A stretch of DNA of 64,000 nt, taken from positions 1 to 64,000 of the forward strand of contig NZ_JAFKIP010000004.1 of the NCBI RefSeq assembly GCF_017305435.1, read 5' to 3'. How positions within the stretch are numbered: the stretch's first letter is position 1; every line of letters begins with the position of its first letter. Under the pieces are notes generated by a model. The model searched no databases, had not been told where the DNA came from, and was given only the letters and a program-made list of their open reading frames with translations. A program made the translations under genes and the position numbers. Of the stretch, positions 27,782-37,129 are shown in pieces. Source of the DNA: Microbacterium sp. Lineage in GTDB: Bacteria > Actinomycetota > Actinomycetes > Actinomycetales > Microbacteriaceae.

Positions 27782-29578
27782 TCAGGCAGGTGCGTCAGGG
27801 CTCCCCAGTGGGCGGCGTTGCAGCAGTTCCTCGATGTCGGTCCGGTCGGCGCGTAGCGTCTTGGCGTCGGGCCGGTCGGTCCATAGGCGCAGTCGCGTGA
27901 CGATGGGCGGTGCGGCGCGCAGTAGGACGAGCGCGGTGCCGAACGGGAGGGTGCGGATGGTGTCGGGCGGCATGATCGGCACGCGGCGGATGGAGCGTTG
28001 CGCGGAGCGGGAGCCGTGGTCGCCGATCGTGGTGGAGTCGGTCACCTCGTCCCGCTCTCCGATGAGCGTGGTCAGGTCGTGCAGGTCCTTCGAGTTCGAC
28101 GCGCCACCGAGAATGATCTTGACGATGGAAGCGTCCCAGATCGCGCCCGCCGCGTTCTCCGACCACTTCTCCCGCGCCTGCGCGAGCGACTGGAGCACCG
28201 GCATGGTGGTGATCCCGGTGCCACCGCCCTCAGCCATGAGCGTCGGCAGGGACGGCAAGGGTGCGAGGTTGCCGACCTCATCGAGCGCCAGCAGCAAGGG
28301 CGGGTCGAGGCGGGCGCCGGAGCTGGTTGCGGCGATGCGGCGGGCGGCTTCCACGAGGTCTTCCACGAACGCCGCCACCAGCGCCGCGCTGTTGTTGGCG
28401 CCGGCGCCGGTGGCGAGCAGGTAGAGGGTGCCTTTGGCGCGGAGGAACGCTTCGGGGTCGAAGTCCTCGCCTTCCCGCGGTGACACGGCGTCGAGCACGC
28501 GCGGGTCTGCGAGGGCGGCGAGGGCGAGGGAGACGCCTTGCCAGATGGAGTCGCGGGTGCGGGGGTCGGAGTCGATCATCGCCTGCAACGACTCCGCCCA
28601 CCCGACCGCGGCTCGTGGGTTCGCGGTGAGGATCGCCACCGCGTCCGCGGCAGCGGATGGGTCGAGGGTCCACCGGAACAGCTCGCCGGGCGGCCGGTGG
28701 TCGAGAGCTGCGGCGTGCAGGAGCGCTTGGAGTGCGGTGCGGGTCTTGCCCTCCCAGAAACCGCCGCCCTCGACACCGCCTGCCGAGAGGCCGGTGCCGG
28801 CGGCGAGCCCGGTGGCGCGGATCATCGCGGTCAGCGGGTCCTCGCACCCGCGGATGGGTGACCATCTGAGCCCGGCGGGGACGCCTTCGGCGAGGTGCTG
28901 GGGGTCGAACACGGCGACAGGGCCGATCTTCTGCCGGGCGCGGAGGGTGGCGGTAAGGTTGTCCGGCCGGGTGCTCGTGGTGACGACCGCGCCAGGGGCG
29001 TCGAGGATCATGTTGATGACGATCCCTGCGCCCTTCCCGGATCGGGGCGGCCCGAGCAGCAGGATCGAGTCTTCGACCGAGGCCCAGACGCCGTGCCCGC
29101 GTGAGACGCCGATGCGGTAGCCGACATCCTCCGGGGTCGGCTTGTCGAGGGACGGGCGCAGGTGTCCGGCCCGGCGCAGCAGCGCGGTCTCGGAGGCAGC
29201 CCGGGCGACCTCGGTTCGGGTGGCGATCCCCGCGATCCGGTACGGGTCGGTCTTGATCTGCCGGCCATGATCGCGCAGCAGCCGCCACCCCCACCAGCCG
29301 AGCGCCCCAGCTGCGAGGATGAGGACAGCGGCGGTGATCCAGTACGCGACGGCGTGCAGCCCTTCTGCGTCGAGCGCGGTTGCCGGGTCTGTGGGGTTCA
29401 GCAGCACCCCCAGGCCCGCTTCGATCCCGCCTGCGGGCTGGGCGGCGCCGGTGATCCACGCGGCGACCGACCCGGCCGCGCGCAGGAGACCGGCCAGGAC
29501 CGCGGCGGCGATGAGGACGCCGATGCCGAGGTTGCTGAGCTCGTCACCGAGTGATCTGGCGGGTGTGGGGGTGCTCAT
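27782..29578 (-). CDS. VirD4/TraG-type coupling protein
   Basis: 598 residues. Two TM segments (about 18-44 and 78-98) anchor a cytoplasmic ATPase with Walker A GPPRSGKG (176-183) and Walker B LLLALDEVGNLAPL near residue 425. Coupling proteins bring the relaxase-DNA complex to the type IV secretion channel. Its start overlaps the stop of the next gene upstream by four bases. Confidence 0.93.
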   Translation of the reverse strand: MSTPTPARSLGDELSNLGIGVLIAAAVLAGLLRAAGSVAAWITGAAQPAGGIEAGLGVLLNPTDPATALDAEGLHAVAYWITAAVLILAAGALGWWGWRLLRDHGRQIKTDPYRIAGIATRTEVARAASETALLRRAGHLRPSLDKPTPEDVGYRIGVSRGHGVWASVEDSILLLGPPRSGKGAGIVINMILDAPGAVVTTSTRPDNLTATLRARQKIGPVAVFDPQHLAEGVPAGLRWSPIRGCEDPLTAMIRATGLAAGTGLSAGGVEGGGFWEGKTRTALQALLHAAALDHRPPGELFRWTLDPSAAADAVAILTANPRAAVGWAESLQAMIDSDPRTRDSIWQGVSLALAALADPRVLDAVSPREGEDFDPEAFLRAKGTLYLLATGAGANNSAALVAAFVEDLVEAARRIAATSSGARLDPPLLLALDEVGNLAPLPSLPTLMAEGGGTGITTMPVLQSLAQAREKWSENAAGAIWDASIVKIILGGASNSKDLHDLTTLIGERDEVTDSTTIGDHGSRSAQRSIRRVPIMPPDTIRTLPFGTALVLLRAAPPIVTRLRLWTDRPDAKTLRADRTDIEELLQRRPLGSPDAPA

Positions 29579-30126
29579 GCGGGGTGTCCGATGGTGAGGG
29601 TTCCCGAGACGCGGCCGAGCAGGACGACCTCGCGGGTCGGGCTCGCCGCGGCTTGCTCGGCAGTGAGGAGGGCACGCATAGTGCCGTCCGGGCCGGCGTC
29701 GCCGTGCGCGATCACGATCGCGATCCCCACGTCCTCGCCGGGCACGAACCCCTCCCCGTGGAGCGTGACGAGCTCCGGCATCACCCGTCGCGACGGTGGC
29801 GGGGCCGGTGCGGGCTCAGGTTGGGGGCGGCGGCGTGTGCTGGGGGTGATGATGTCGGTGAACGTCGTCCCGTTCGCCTCGCGCACCTCGACTCGCAGTG
29901 GCGAACGGTGCTGGGAGGTGAGCTGGTCCAGGATGCGGGCGAAGTCTTCCCTTCGCCACGCCGGGGCGAACGGCTCCGGCTCGTAGGGTGTCCCGTCGAC
30001 GGTGACGGTCATCCGCCCGTCCGGGGCGATGTCCATGACGACGTGCGGGAGCACGACAGGGATGGGTGCGTCTCGGGGTTCGGGTTCGGGTTCGGAGCCG
30101 GTGCGCTTGTAATGCGGGCGGGCCAT
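29575..30126 (-). CDS. conjugation-module protein of unknown function
   Basis: 183 residues, no recognised domain. It begins with a basic, Pro/Glu-rich stretch (MARPHYKRTGSEPEPEP). A compact beta-rich segment follows (VMDIAPDGRMTVTVDGTPYEPEPF, then LDQLTSQHRSPLRVEVREANGTTFTD), and a C-terminal beta-rich region after a Pro linker. The order VirB4-like, this gene, VirD4-like is seen in related elements as far as I recall. It overlaps both neighbours by one to four bases and is certainly part of the operon. Confidence 0.7.
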   Translation of the reverse strand: MARPHYKRTGSEPEPEPRDAPIPVVLPHVVMDIAPDGRMTVTVDGTPYEPEPFAPAWRREDFARILDQLTSQHRSPLRVEVREANGTTFTDIITPSTRRRPQPEPAPAPPPSRRVMPELVTLHGEGFVPGEDVGIAIVIAHGDAGPDGTMRALLTAEQAAASPTREVVLLGRVSGTLTIGHPA

Positions 30127-31673
30127 CAGGATTCCTGCCGATCGTTCACGATTCCCGAAGCGGCGTCGGGATTGCTGAACCCGCGACTTTTTGATGTCAT
30201 GCGGGTGGTGGTGTCGAACGCGGTCAGCTCGGCGGGGTGGAGCTGGTGCTGGACAACGAAGGAGCGGTCCTTGATCCGCCACAACCCTTGCCCGGTGCCC
30301 AGACCCGGGAGGAGCTTCTGTTCGGTGCCGGTGAGGCCGAGGGCTGTGGCGGTGGAGCCGAGCTGGTCGGCTTCCTGCCGGTAGACGATCCGGGTCTCCG
30401 CGTTCGCCAACAGCGACGACGCGAGGGCTCTCATCGCGGAACCCTGGTCGCCGACGTTGTCCAGGTCGGAGAGCTTGTGGAAGATCAGCATGTTCGCGAT
30501 CCCGAAGTGGCGAGCGAGCCTCCATTGGGCATCCATGCGTCGCAGCAGGGCGGGGTATTGCATGAGGCGCCAGGCTTCGTCGTAGATCACCCACCGTTGC
30601 CCGCCGTTCGGGTCCGACAGAGCCGATTCCATCCACGCGGAGGAACAGGTCATCAGCACGGAGATGAGCGTGGAGTTCTCGGCGACGCGAGACAGGTCCA
30701 GCGACACCATCGGCAGGGACGGGTCGAACCTCACCGTTGAGGGACCGTCGAACAGCCCTTGCAAGTCGCCCGCCACCAGCCTCCGCAGGGCGTGGCCGAC
30801 CAGCCGGCCGTCTTCGGCAAGTCGCCGGTCCTCATCATCTGCGGGGTTGGGCGCCAGGATGCGGTCGACGACCATCGGCAGGATCGGCACCTCCGCGCTC
30901 CTCACAGCGTCTTGGAGGGCGAGGTCGATCGCGGTGTGCTCCAACGGCGACAGCACACGATCCAGCACCGTCTCCGCCAGCGCGCCGATGAGGTCGCGGC
31001 GGCGGGAAGCAACTTGCATCGCCCACTCCGCATCCGACACGGCCGAGGGGCGGTGGCCCTCATCGAGCGGATTCAACCGGTTCGACAGCCCGTGGCCGAG
31101 GACGATCGCTTTCCCGCCGACCGCTTCGGCGACGGCGGTGTGCTCGCCCTTGGGATCGCCGGGGACGTAGACGCGCCGGCCGAAAGGGAGCGAGCGGGTG
31201 TAGAGGGACTTCGCCAGGGAGGACTTGCCGGAGCCGACAATCCCGGCGAGGACGACGTTGGGGGCGGTGATGAGGCCTTGCTGGTAGAGCACCCACGGGT
31301 CGTAGACGAACGACCCACCGGAGTAGAGGTCCTGGCCGACGAACACGCCTGCCGAGCCGAGGCCGCCTTCGGCGAGGAATGGATATTGCCCGGCGAGGGT
31401 GGCGGAGGTGTCCTGGTGCTTCGGAAGCCGCAGCCGCCCCGGTGTCCGCAACGCGGCAGGACCGGACTCGCCGGCGGCCGGCAGGTACGTCGTTGCGCGC
31501 TTTTCTGCTTGCTCGGCTTCCCATCTGGCTTTCGCCTCCGCCTTCCGTGTGTCGCGGGCGGTTGTCTCGATCCGGGTGGCGGCCTGCTGGCGAGCTTTGC
31601 GGTTCCGTCGGCGCTCACCTTCCGGGCCGACCAGCACCGCCGTGTGCAGACGGCCCTCATCCTTTTCGGTCAC
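30126..31673 (-). CDS. VirB4-like conjugation ATPase
   Basis: 515 residues from a GTG that overlaps the preceding stop (GTGA); a longer start at 31727 exists but lacks that coupling. A charged coiled N-terminus is followed by Walker A GIVGSGKSS (144-152), the GDPKGEHTAVAEAVGG segment and Walker B RWVIYDEAWRLMQ. A final arginine-rich motif (FHKLSDLDNVGD) is present, as in TraC/VirB4 proteins. It energises the secretion channel. The N-terminal VirB4 domain is short; that part may be provided by the SCO6880-type protein encoded upstream. Confidence 0.9.
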   Translation of the reverse strand: MTEKDEGRLHTAVLVGPEGERRRNRKARQQAATRIETTARDTRKAEAKARWEAEQAEKRATTYLPAAGESGPAALRTPGRLRLPKHQDTSATLAGQYPFLAEGGLGSAGVFVGQDLYSGGSFVYDPWVLYQQGLITAPNVVLAGIVGSGKSSLAKSLYTRSLPFGRRVYVPGDPKGEHTAVAEAVGGKAIVLGHGLSNRLNPLDEGHRPSAVSDAEWAMQVASRRRDLIGALAETVLDRVLSPLEHTAIDLALQDAVRSAEVPILPMVVDRILAPNPADDEDRRLAEDGRLVGHALRRLVAGDLQGLFDGPSTVRFDPSLPMVSLDLSRVAENSTLISVLMTCSSAWMESALSDPNGGQRWVIYDEAWRLMQYPALLRRMDAQWRLARHFGIANMLIFHKLSDLDNVGDQGSAMRALASSLLANAETRIVYRQEADQLGSTATALGLTGTEQKLLPGLGTGQGLWRIKDRSFVVQHQLHPAELTAFDTTTRMTSKSRGFSNPDAASGIVNDRQES

Positions 31674-32836
31674 AGTGCCAACCCCCGCCCGTGCGAGGCG
31701 GATGCGCCCGGCCGGCGGGCGAACCAATCCGTCGCCTTCGCACGTCCCGCCCGCACCGGCGCCCGTTCGACCGTCCGCCGTGCGGGAGCCGGAGTGGGCG
31801 CGGTCGTGTCGCTGTTCAGTAGCGCTGGGTCCGGTACGGCGTCGTGGGTGCGAAGCAGGGAGACGTGGCCGAGGAAGGGACTGTAGGTGAGGGTGTAGAC
31901 GTCCCCGGTCGCGGTGCGGTCGAGGGCGCCGGTCGGGGGCTGGTCGTAGACGTAGCCGTTCTCGAGCGCCGCCTGGGTCGTCTCCTCCCCGAAGTCGTAC
32001 CCGGACAGGTGCTCGATCGCCGCATCAGCGCCGTCGCGGTCGATGATGTCGAGCACCTGATCGGCTTCGTCGCCTTGGAGGAACACGACACTGACCCACC
32101 GCCTGCTCGTCCTCTCCGCGATGTCTGGGTCGTGATCGATCAGCTCGATCAGGGTGTCGGGGTGCTGGCGGGCGGCATCGGCCACCCAATCGGGGAACGC
32201 CCCGTCGTTGTCGGTGTGCTGGCCGGGATTCTCGATCGCGAACTGGCGTGCGTCGCCTGCGGCGGAGAGGAACACCGCGAGCTCGCGCAGCGCTCGCTCC
32301 GGTGAGACGGGGGCGCCCGTGCCGGTGAACAGGTCCCGTCCGTCGACCGACTGCCCGGTGGCCGGGTTCTCGATGTGGTAGGCGTACCGCTGGTGCTCAC
32401 CCAGCGGCACGTCCGGCCACACCGTCAACCTCAGCTCCCCAGCCTGCACCGTGGTGCGCGTCGCGCCTGTCGTGTCGAGGGGTTCGGGGGCGGGGTGCCA
32501 GGCGATTCGCCCGGACTGCGACATCGCCGCATCGACCCGGTCATGGACCGTGTCCAGCAGGGTGCCGGCCTGGTGCAGCTCGTCTGCCGCCGCCAGCGCC
32601 GCCGTCGCCCCGGCGGGCTGGCTGCCCGCGTCGGTGTGCGCGCGGGACCGGGCGTTGATGTGGGCGGCGGCGAGCTGGTCGAGCACCTGCCGCAGCGACC
32701 GCACCCCGGCCAGCAGTTCCCCGAGCACCGGGTAGGTCTCGGCGGGGTTGTCGAAGGTGCGGGTGGCGTGGGCGAGGCCGCGGAGCGCGGCGGATGCCTC
32801 CATCGCGTCCTCCACGGGGTTGTCGAAGGTTGGCAT
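31670..32836 (-). CDS. conjugation-module protein of unknown function
   Basis: 388 residues. The N-terminal 115 residues are helical (ELLAGVRSLRQVLDQLAAAHINARSRAHTDAG). A central region (about 120-210) with LRLTVWPDVPLGEHQRYAYHIENPATG looks beta-rich; a second region (210-320) carries DWVADAARQHPDTLIELIDHD. The C-terminus is basic and Pro-rich. I do not recognise a catalytic motif. Coupled to the VirB4-like gene. Confidence 0.7.
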   Translation of the reverse strand: MPTFDNPVEDAMEASAALRGLAHATRTFDNPAETYPVLGELLAGVRSLRQVLDQLAAAHINARSRAHTDAGSQPAGATAALAAADELHQAGTLLDTVHDRVDAAMSQSGRIAWHPAPEPLDTTGATRTTVQAGELRLTVWPDVPLGEHQRYAYHIENPATGQSVDGRDLFTGTGAPVSPERALRELAVFLSAAGDARQFAIENPGQHTDNDGAFPDWVADAARQHPDTLIELIDHDPDIAERTSRRWVSVVFLQGDEADQVLDIIDRDGADAAIEHLSGYDFGEETTQAALENGYVYDQPPTGALDRTATGDVYTLTYSPFLGHVSLLRTHDAVPDPALLNSDTTAPTPAPARRTVERAPVRAGRAKATDWFARRPGASASHGRGLAL

Positions 32837-32878
32837 GGTCGGGACTCCTCACGAGGGAACGGTTGATGGTGGGATGGG

Positions 32879-34339
32879 TCAGACCGGGCGGCACAGCGGC
32901 AGCGCGGTCGCGGTGAATGCCTGGGCTTGCTGGCCGACGAGGCGGCGGGTCTCGCAGGAGGCTTGGATCGCGGCCTGCTCGACTGCGGCCACCGCGGCGT
33001 CGAGCTCGTCCGCGGTCGGGGCGGAGACGGAGACGAGGCCGGAGACACGGAGGACGCCGTGCCCGGCGGTCAGGTCCGCTTCCTGTTGCAGCACGTCATC
33101 GAGCTCCGCGCTGGAGGCGGCGTCCTCGATTTGCCCGATCTTGCGGCGTTGGGCGGCGTCGGAGATGAGTTCGGTCTTCTTCTTCCGCAGGTCCCTCGCG
33201 GCCTGGTCGGCACGGACCGGCGTGTAGTGCAGCGCGAGGGTGCGGAGGATGCCGTTGGACAGCACGAGCGGAGCAAGGAACCCTGGGTAGACCTGGGAGC
33301 GGGGCCATTCGGTGATCCACAGCACCGCATGGAAGGCGCTGTCGGATCGCAGGCGGTCCCAGGTCTCGGTGACCGCCACTGGACCGGCGGTGGCGAGGTC
33401 GCGGCCGAGGTCGCCGTGGCGTTCCAGGGCGGGGGCTGCGGCGGGGTCGTACGCTCCGCGGAGGATGACGGCGACCTCGCCAGGGGTGAGCCACCCGGTC
33501 GAGGTGAGCTCTGCCGCGCGGAGCGCCGTGCTCAGGGTGGTCATCTCTTGCCGCAGCACTGCCGCAGCGCCGCGTATCCCGCCGCCTGCGGTTCTGATCT
33601 GCCGGGCGCTGTTCTTCATGTCCAGGGCGAGGCTGATTGTGGTCGCGTGGCGTTCCCCGGCGGGGCCGGCGCGGTCGATGAGTTCGGCGTAGGTGGTGGC
33701 GGCCCAGGAGCCGTCGTCGGTGCCGTGGGTGCGCCACCACTCCGCCAGCCCCGTCCCCGAGTCCGGCAGGGTCCGCTCACTGACTTGGATGCGGGCGATC
33801 CGCCCTGACCGGCAGGCGGCGGCGAGCACGCGGCCCCACCCTGCGACGCGGCGTTGCTGCTCGCCGGGGTCCAGGAGCACGAACGCCGGGTGGGAGACGC
33901 CGAGGATGACGGTGAGGGTCTGCCCGTGGGGGTCGTGGATCATCGCCGCCCCCGTCTCTGGGTCTTCCCATTCGCGCAGCGGCGCGGCGTCTCCTGGCAG
34001 GGCGAGGGTGCCGGCCGGGCGCGGGCGGATGACCCGGCGCCGGTAGATGAGCTGGCCCAGACAGGTGCGGGCGGCCCAGCGGGTCAGGATCGGCACCCAC
34101 TCGATCAGCTTCCTGCCCCCTGCCGGGATCACGGCGAGGAGGGCGGCGCCGGCCCAGACCGGGGACGTCCAGGCCAGTCCCATGCCGCCGCTGGTGTAGA
34201 GGGAGGCGACGATGGTGAGGATCGCGATGCCGAGGACGATCAGCTGCGGCAATGACAGGCCGAGCATGATCCCGCGGCGGGTGAGGCGGGAGAACTGCAC
34301 CGCCCCCAGCGGGTACCCGGTGTGCGTGGTGGCGGCCAT
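32879..34339 (-). CDS. SCO6880-type conjugation protein (VirB3/VirB4 N-terminal-like)
   Basis: 486 residues. Two hydrophobic segments close to the N-terminus (about 24-42 and 50-68) resemble PrgI/VirB3. The soluble remainder has the motifs DPHGQTLTVILGVSHPAFVLLDPGEQQRRVAGWG and ALHYTPVRADQAARDLRKKKTE of the actinobacterial SCO6880 family. It probably forms the inner-membrane base of the channel with the VirB4-like ATPase encoded downstream. The ATG is five bases after the preceding stop. Confidence 0.83.
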   Translation of the reverse strand: MAATTHTGYPLGAVQFSRLTRRGIMLGLSLPQLIVLGIAILTIVASLYTSGGMGLAWTSPVWAGAALLAVIPAGGRKLIEWVPILTRWAARTCLGQLIYRRRVIRPRPAGTLALPGDAAPLREWEDPETGAAMIHDPHGQTLTVILGVSHPAFVLLDPGEQQRRVAGWGRVLAAACRSGRIARIQVSERTLPDSGTGLAEWWRTHGTDDGSWAATTYAELIDRAGPAGERHATTISLALDMKNSARQIRTAGGGIRGAAAVLRQEMTTLSTALRAAELTSTGWLTPGEVAVILRGAYDPAAAPALERHGDLGRDLATAGPVAVTETWDRLRSDSAFHAVLWITEWPRSQVYPGFLAPLVLSNGILRTLALHYTPVRADQAARDLRKKKTELISDAAQRRKIGQIEDAASSAELDDVLQQEADLTAGHGVLRVSGLVSVSAPTADELDAAVAAVEQAAIQASCETRRLVGQQAQAFTATALPLCRPV

Positions 34340-34343
34340 TGGC

Positions 34344-35819
34344 TCATTCCTTCCCGGAGGACTTCGAGGACGGAGGCGGCGGCGGGTCGGACTTTCGTGA
34401 CGACCACGGGGACTCCTGCGATGGCGGCGCAGGCGAGGCGGTCGGCGGCGTGGAGGGTACCGGACCTGACGATGGCGGCGGCGTGCCTTGCGCGGGCGGG
34501 ACCGGCGGCGGAGTGCTCTGTTCGGCCGCAGCCCCGGCATGGCTCTCCGCGGCACCGCCGACAGCGGCACCGGCTTTCGGTCCGGCGGTCGCGGCGCCCT
34601 TGACCACTGCACCGCCGACGACCACCGCCGCACCGACAGGCCCCGCGGCCGTACCAGCGCCCGCGCTGGCACCCGCCCCCGCACCGGCTCCGGCTCCGGC
34701 TCCGGCGCCCGCTCCGCCGGATGACGCCGCAGCGCCCCCGGCAGTTCCGGTCGCTCCGGCACCGCCCGATGCCGCCGGGCCACCCGCAGGCGGCGTCGGC
34801 CCACCCCCTCCGCCGCTTCCGCCGCTGGGCTTGCCGCCGGTATCACTGCCGCCGTCGAGGACCTTCTTCGCGCTGTCGCCCTTGGGTGCGGACGGCACCG
34901 GAACCGGGCGGTTCAGTGCGGACTTCGCCTCCTGCTCGCTGGACATCGCGTGGTACATGTCGAAGCCAACGAAGGACAGGAACTTGTAGGTGATGTACGG
35001 GGCGAACGCGGCGATGAACATCAGCACCACCCCGGCGATCGGGTCGCTGATGGAGGCGAGGTCCGCTTCGATGGGGGCGGAGACTTGCCCGATCGCGACG
35101 AGGAAGATGACGACGAGGACGAGCTTGGAGAAGATGAGGGCGATCACGAACGCCGCCCACTTGGCGAACCAGCCCTTGGTGGCATCCCAGGTCGCCCCGG
35201 CCAGGGCGATGGGGCCGAAGACGATCGCGACCAGCAGCAGCGCCTTGCGGATGAGGAGGCTGAACCAGACGATCGCGGCGGCGGAGATGGCGAGGCCGGC
35301 GAGGAAGATGGTCAGGATCGCGCCGACGCCGGGGGCGGCGATGTTGATCCCGGCAAGTCCGGTGGCGAGGAGCCCGATCTGGGTTCCCATTCCTTCCATC
35401 GTGTTGCCGGTGGCCTGCACGATCCCGACCGCGAGCTGGTCGGTGACTTCCAGCAGCAGCGCGGTGAGGGTGATGACGAGGAACGATCCGAGGATGCTCT
35501 TGGCAAGTCCCAGGGCGGCGCGGGACAGGGCGGTGGGGTCGCGGTGGATGAGCCCGGTGATGAGCTGTAGGCAGAAGAACACGAGCATCACGAAGACCGC
35601 GACCCCGAACAGGACGTTGTAGACCCCGATGTACTCCGGAGAAGTGACGTCGACGAGGGTGGTGGTGTCGAACACAGTCCAGACCGCCTCGAACAGCCAG
35701 GCAGCCGCCCCGGCCATCGCCTGGCCGAGCCAGTCGAACGGCGCCGCGATCAACGATGCCGTGCCCTCGCCCACGGCGTCGCAGACGGCGGAGATGACTG
35801 GGACATCGCACACGCTCAC
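34344..35819 (-). CDS. TrbL/VirB6-like polytopic channel protein
   Basis: 491 residues from GTG. About six to eight TM helices occupy residues 20-325, including GLAKSILGSFLVITLTALLLEV and ALLLVAIVFGPIALAGATWDATKGWFAKW, the latter typical of TrbL/VirB6. The cytoplasmic tail (330-491) is low complexity: Gly/Ser, then alternating Gly-Ala, then Pro/Ser. The GTG overlaps the stop of a 14-codon reading frame (GTGA), supporting this start over longer frames. Confidence 0.87.
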   Translation of the reverse strand: MSVCDVPVISAVCDAVGEGTASLIAAPFDWLGQAMAGAAAWLFEAVWTVFDTTTLVDVTSPEYIGVYNVLFGVAVFVMLVFFCLQLITGLIHRDPTALSRAALGLAKSILGSFLVITLTALLLEVTDQLAVGIVQATGNTMEGMGTQIGLLATGLAGINIAAPGVGAILTIFLAGLAISAAAIVWFSLLIRKALLLVAIVFGPIALAGATWDATKGWFAKWAAFVIALIFSKLVLVVIFLVAIGQVSAPIEADLASISDPIAGVVLMFIAAFAPYITYKFLSFVGFDMYHAMSSEQEAKSALNRPVPVPSAPKGDSAKKVLDGGSDTGGKPSGGSGGGGGPTPPAGGPAASGGAGATGTAGGAAASSGGAGAGAGAGAGAGAGASAGAGTAAGPVGAAVVVGGAVVKGAATAGPKAGAAVGGAAESHAGAAAEQSTPPPVPPAQGTPPPSSGPVPSTPPTASPAPPSQESPWSSRKSDPPPPPSSKSSGKE

Positions 35820-35860
35820 CGCACCCACCCCCGCGGGAGGCGCGTTGCTGGGGTGGTCAT
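35816..35860 (-). CDS. 14-codon linking reading frame
   Basis: The peptide MTTPATRLPRGWVR starts on an ATG that overlaps the stop of the DUF6112 gene (TGATG) and ends on a TGA that overlaps the GTG of the VirB6-like gene (GTGA). Both overlaps are exact. It may only be a ribosome-carrying bridge that couples translation of the two membrane proteins, rather than a functional peptide. Confidence 0.4.
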   Translation of the reverse strand: MTTPATRLPRGWVR

Positions 35861-36129
35861 CAGACGGCCTGCCCGACGCCCCAGAAGAAGTTGATGAGCG
35901 TGACCGCGGCACCGCAGATGATCGCCGCACCGCAGGAGACGAGCACGCCGACTTTGCCGCGGCTGGCGAGGTGCGGGTTGGAGGAGTTCGCGCCGAACCC
36001 CCATACGATCGCGCTGATGATGAGGGCGAGGACGGAGAGGATGAGGCCGACGGTCATGACGGCGCCGACGATGATGCGCAGTTGCTCGATGCCGGGAAGG
36101 CCTGAGCTGTTGGGGTCGATGTCGATCAC
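35860..36129 (-). CDS. DUF6112 small membrane protein (first copy)
   Basis: 89 residues. A short polar lead (MIDIDPNSSGLPGIEQLR) precedes two TM helices (about 18-45 and 60-82) separated by SSNPHLASRGKVG. The size and hairpin topology resemble VirB2-type pilins or small channel subunits. A paralogue with the same plan lies at 36863-37129. Upstream of the ATG, CAGGAGCATCCCCG supplies the ribosome site. Confidence 0.8.
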   Translation of the reverse strand: MIDIDPNSSGLPGIEQLRIIVGAVMTVGLILSVLALIISAIVWGFGANSSNPHLASRGKVGVLVSCGAAIICGAAVTLINFFWGVGQAV

Positions 36130-36231
36130 GGGGATGCTCCTGACTGTTCGCGAGACGTGTTCTCGACGGTCAGGTGCACCGCGTCACTCCACGAGGCCGC
36201 TCACGCGGACGGTGCCTCGTATCGTGGAGGG

Positions 36232-36837
36232 GTGTCGGTAAGTGAGGTGAGCGATGCGTACGCGGAGCGTGCGGCTGAGTACATCGACGCCCTGGGGTTC
36301 ATCGAGGCGACGGCCGAGCAGGACCGGACGCTGATCGGCACTTGGGCCGGCGGGGTCGCCGGCCGCATTCTTGATGTCGGCTGCGGGCCGGGACACTGGA
36401 CGGCGTGGCTCCATGCCCAGGGGCACGACGTGGAGGGTGTCGATCCTGTGCCGGTCTTCATCGACCACGCCAGGACCAGCTACCCCGGTGTCCCGTTCCG
36501 TGTCGGATGGGCCGAACATCTCGACGCGGAGGATGCGAGCGTCGGCGGCGTCCTGGCCTGGTACTCGCTCATCCACACCGACCCGGCCCATGTGCCGCTG
36601 GTGCTCGGCGAGTTCGCCCGCGCGCTCACACCGGACGGGTCGCTCGCGCTCGGGTTCTTCGAGGGGTCCGAGGTGGCGCCGTTCGATCACGCGGTGACCA
36701 CCGCGTACTTCTGGCCCACCGATGTACTGGCGCGGCTGGTCGAGGAGGCGGGGTTCACCGTGACCGGTCGGCACACTCGCACGGACCCCAGCGCCCGGCC
36801 TCACGGGGCGATCATCGCCCGCCGGACACGACCCTGA
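36232..36837 (+). CDS. class I SAM-dependent methyltransferase
   Basis: 201 residues, GTG start after GGAGGG. Motif I is ILDVGCGPGHWTAWL (about 45-59), followed by VEGVDPVPVFI and a post-motif pattern LGEFARALTPDGSLALGFFEG of the ubiE/COQ5-like group. Substrate unknown. It is the only plus-strand gene inside the transfer module and separates two DUF6112 paralogues, so it looks like an insertion of cargo. Confidence 0.85.
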   Translation: MSVSEVSDAYAERAAEYIDALGFIEATAEQDRTLIGTWAGGVAGRILDVGCGPGHWTAWLHAQGHDVEGVDPVPVFIDHARTSYPGVPFRVGWAEHLDAEDASVGGVLAWYSLIHTDPAHVPLVLGEFARALTPDGSLALGFFEGSEVAPFDHAVTTAYFWPTDVLARLVEEAGFTVTGRHTRTDPSARPHGAIIARRTRP

Positions 36838-36862
36838 CGCGGACTGACCGCGCTCACTCCGG

Positions 36863-37129
36863 TCAGAGTTGTTCGCCGACGCCGAGGAGGAAGTTCACCC
36901 AGGAGACCCCGGCACCGGCGAGCGCTGCGGCGCCGAGGGCGACGAGCAGGCCGGTGCGGGCTTTGGTCGCGGCCTGGTAGTTGCCGCTGGAGGAGGCGAC
37001 CGCCCACACGATCGCGCAGACGATGAGCATGAGCACGGCGATGATGAGGACGAACATCAGCAGCGCCCCGACGATGGAGCGCAGCTCGGCGGCACCGCCG
37101 ACGCCGCCGAAGTCGGGAAACACGTCCAT
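36863..37129 (-). CDS. DUF6112 small membrane protein (second copy)
   Basis: 88 residues with the same layout as the copy at 35860: acidic start, LRSIVGALLMFVLIIAVLMLIVCAIVWAVAS helix, a charged turn (ATKARTGLLVALGAAALAGAG), second helix and an NFLLGVGEQL end parallel to NFFWGVGQAV. The ATG overlaps the wall-hydrolase stop by one base. Likely VirB2-like or channel subunit; paralogous pairs of this kind may form a heteromer. Confidence 0.8.
   Translation of the reverse strand: MDVFPDFGGVGGAAELRSIVGALLMFVLIIAVLMLIVCAIVWAVASSSGNYQAATKARTGLLVALGAAALAGAGVSWVNFLLGVGEQL

Noticed and set aside
31674-31727. longer GTG start for the VirB4-like ATPase
   Set aside because: The shorter start has the GTGA overlap used throughout this operon and the extra residues are basic and unconserved in appearance.
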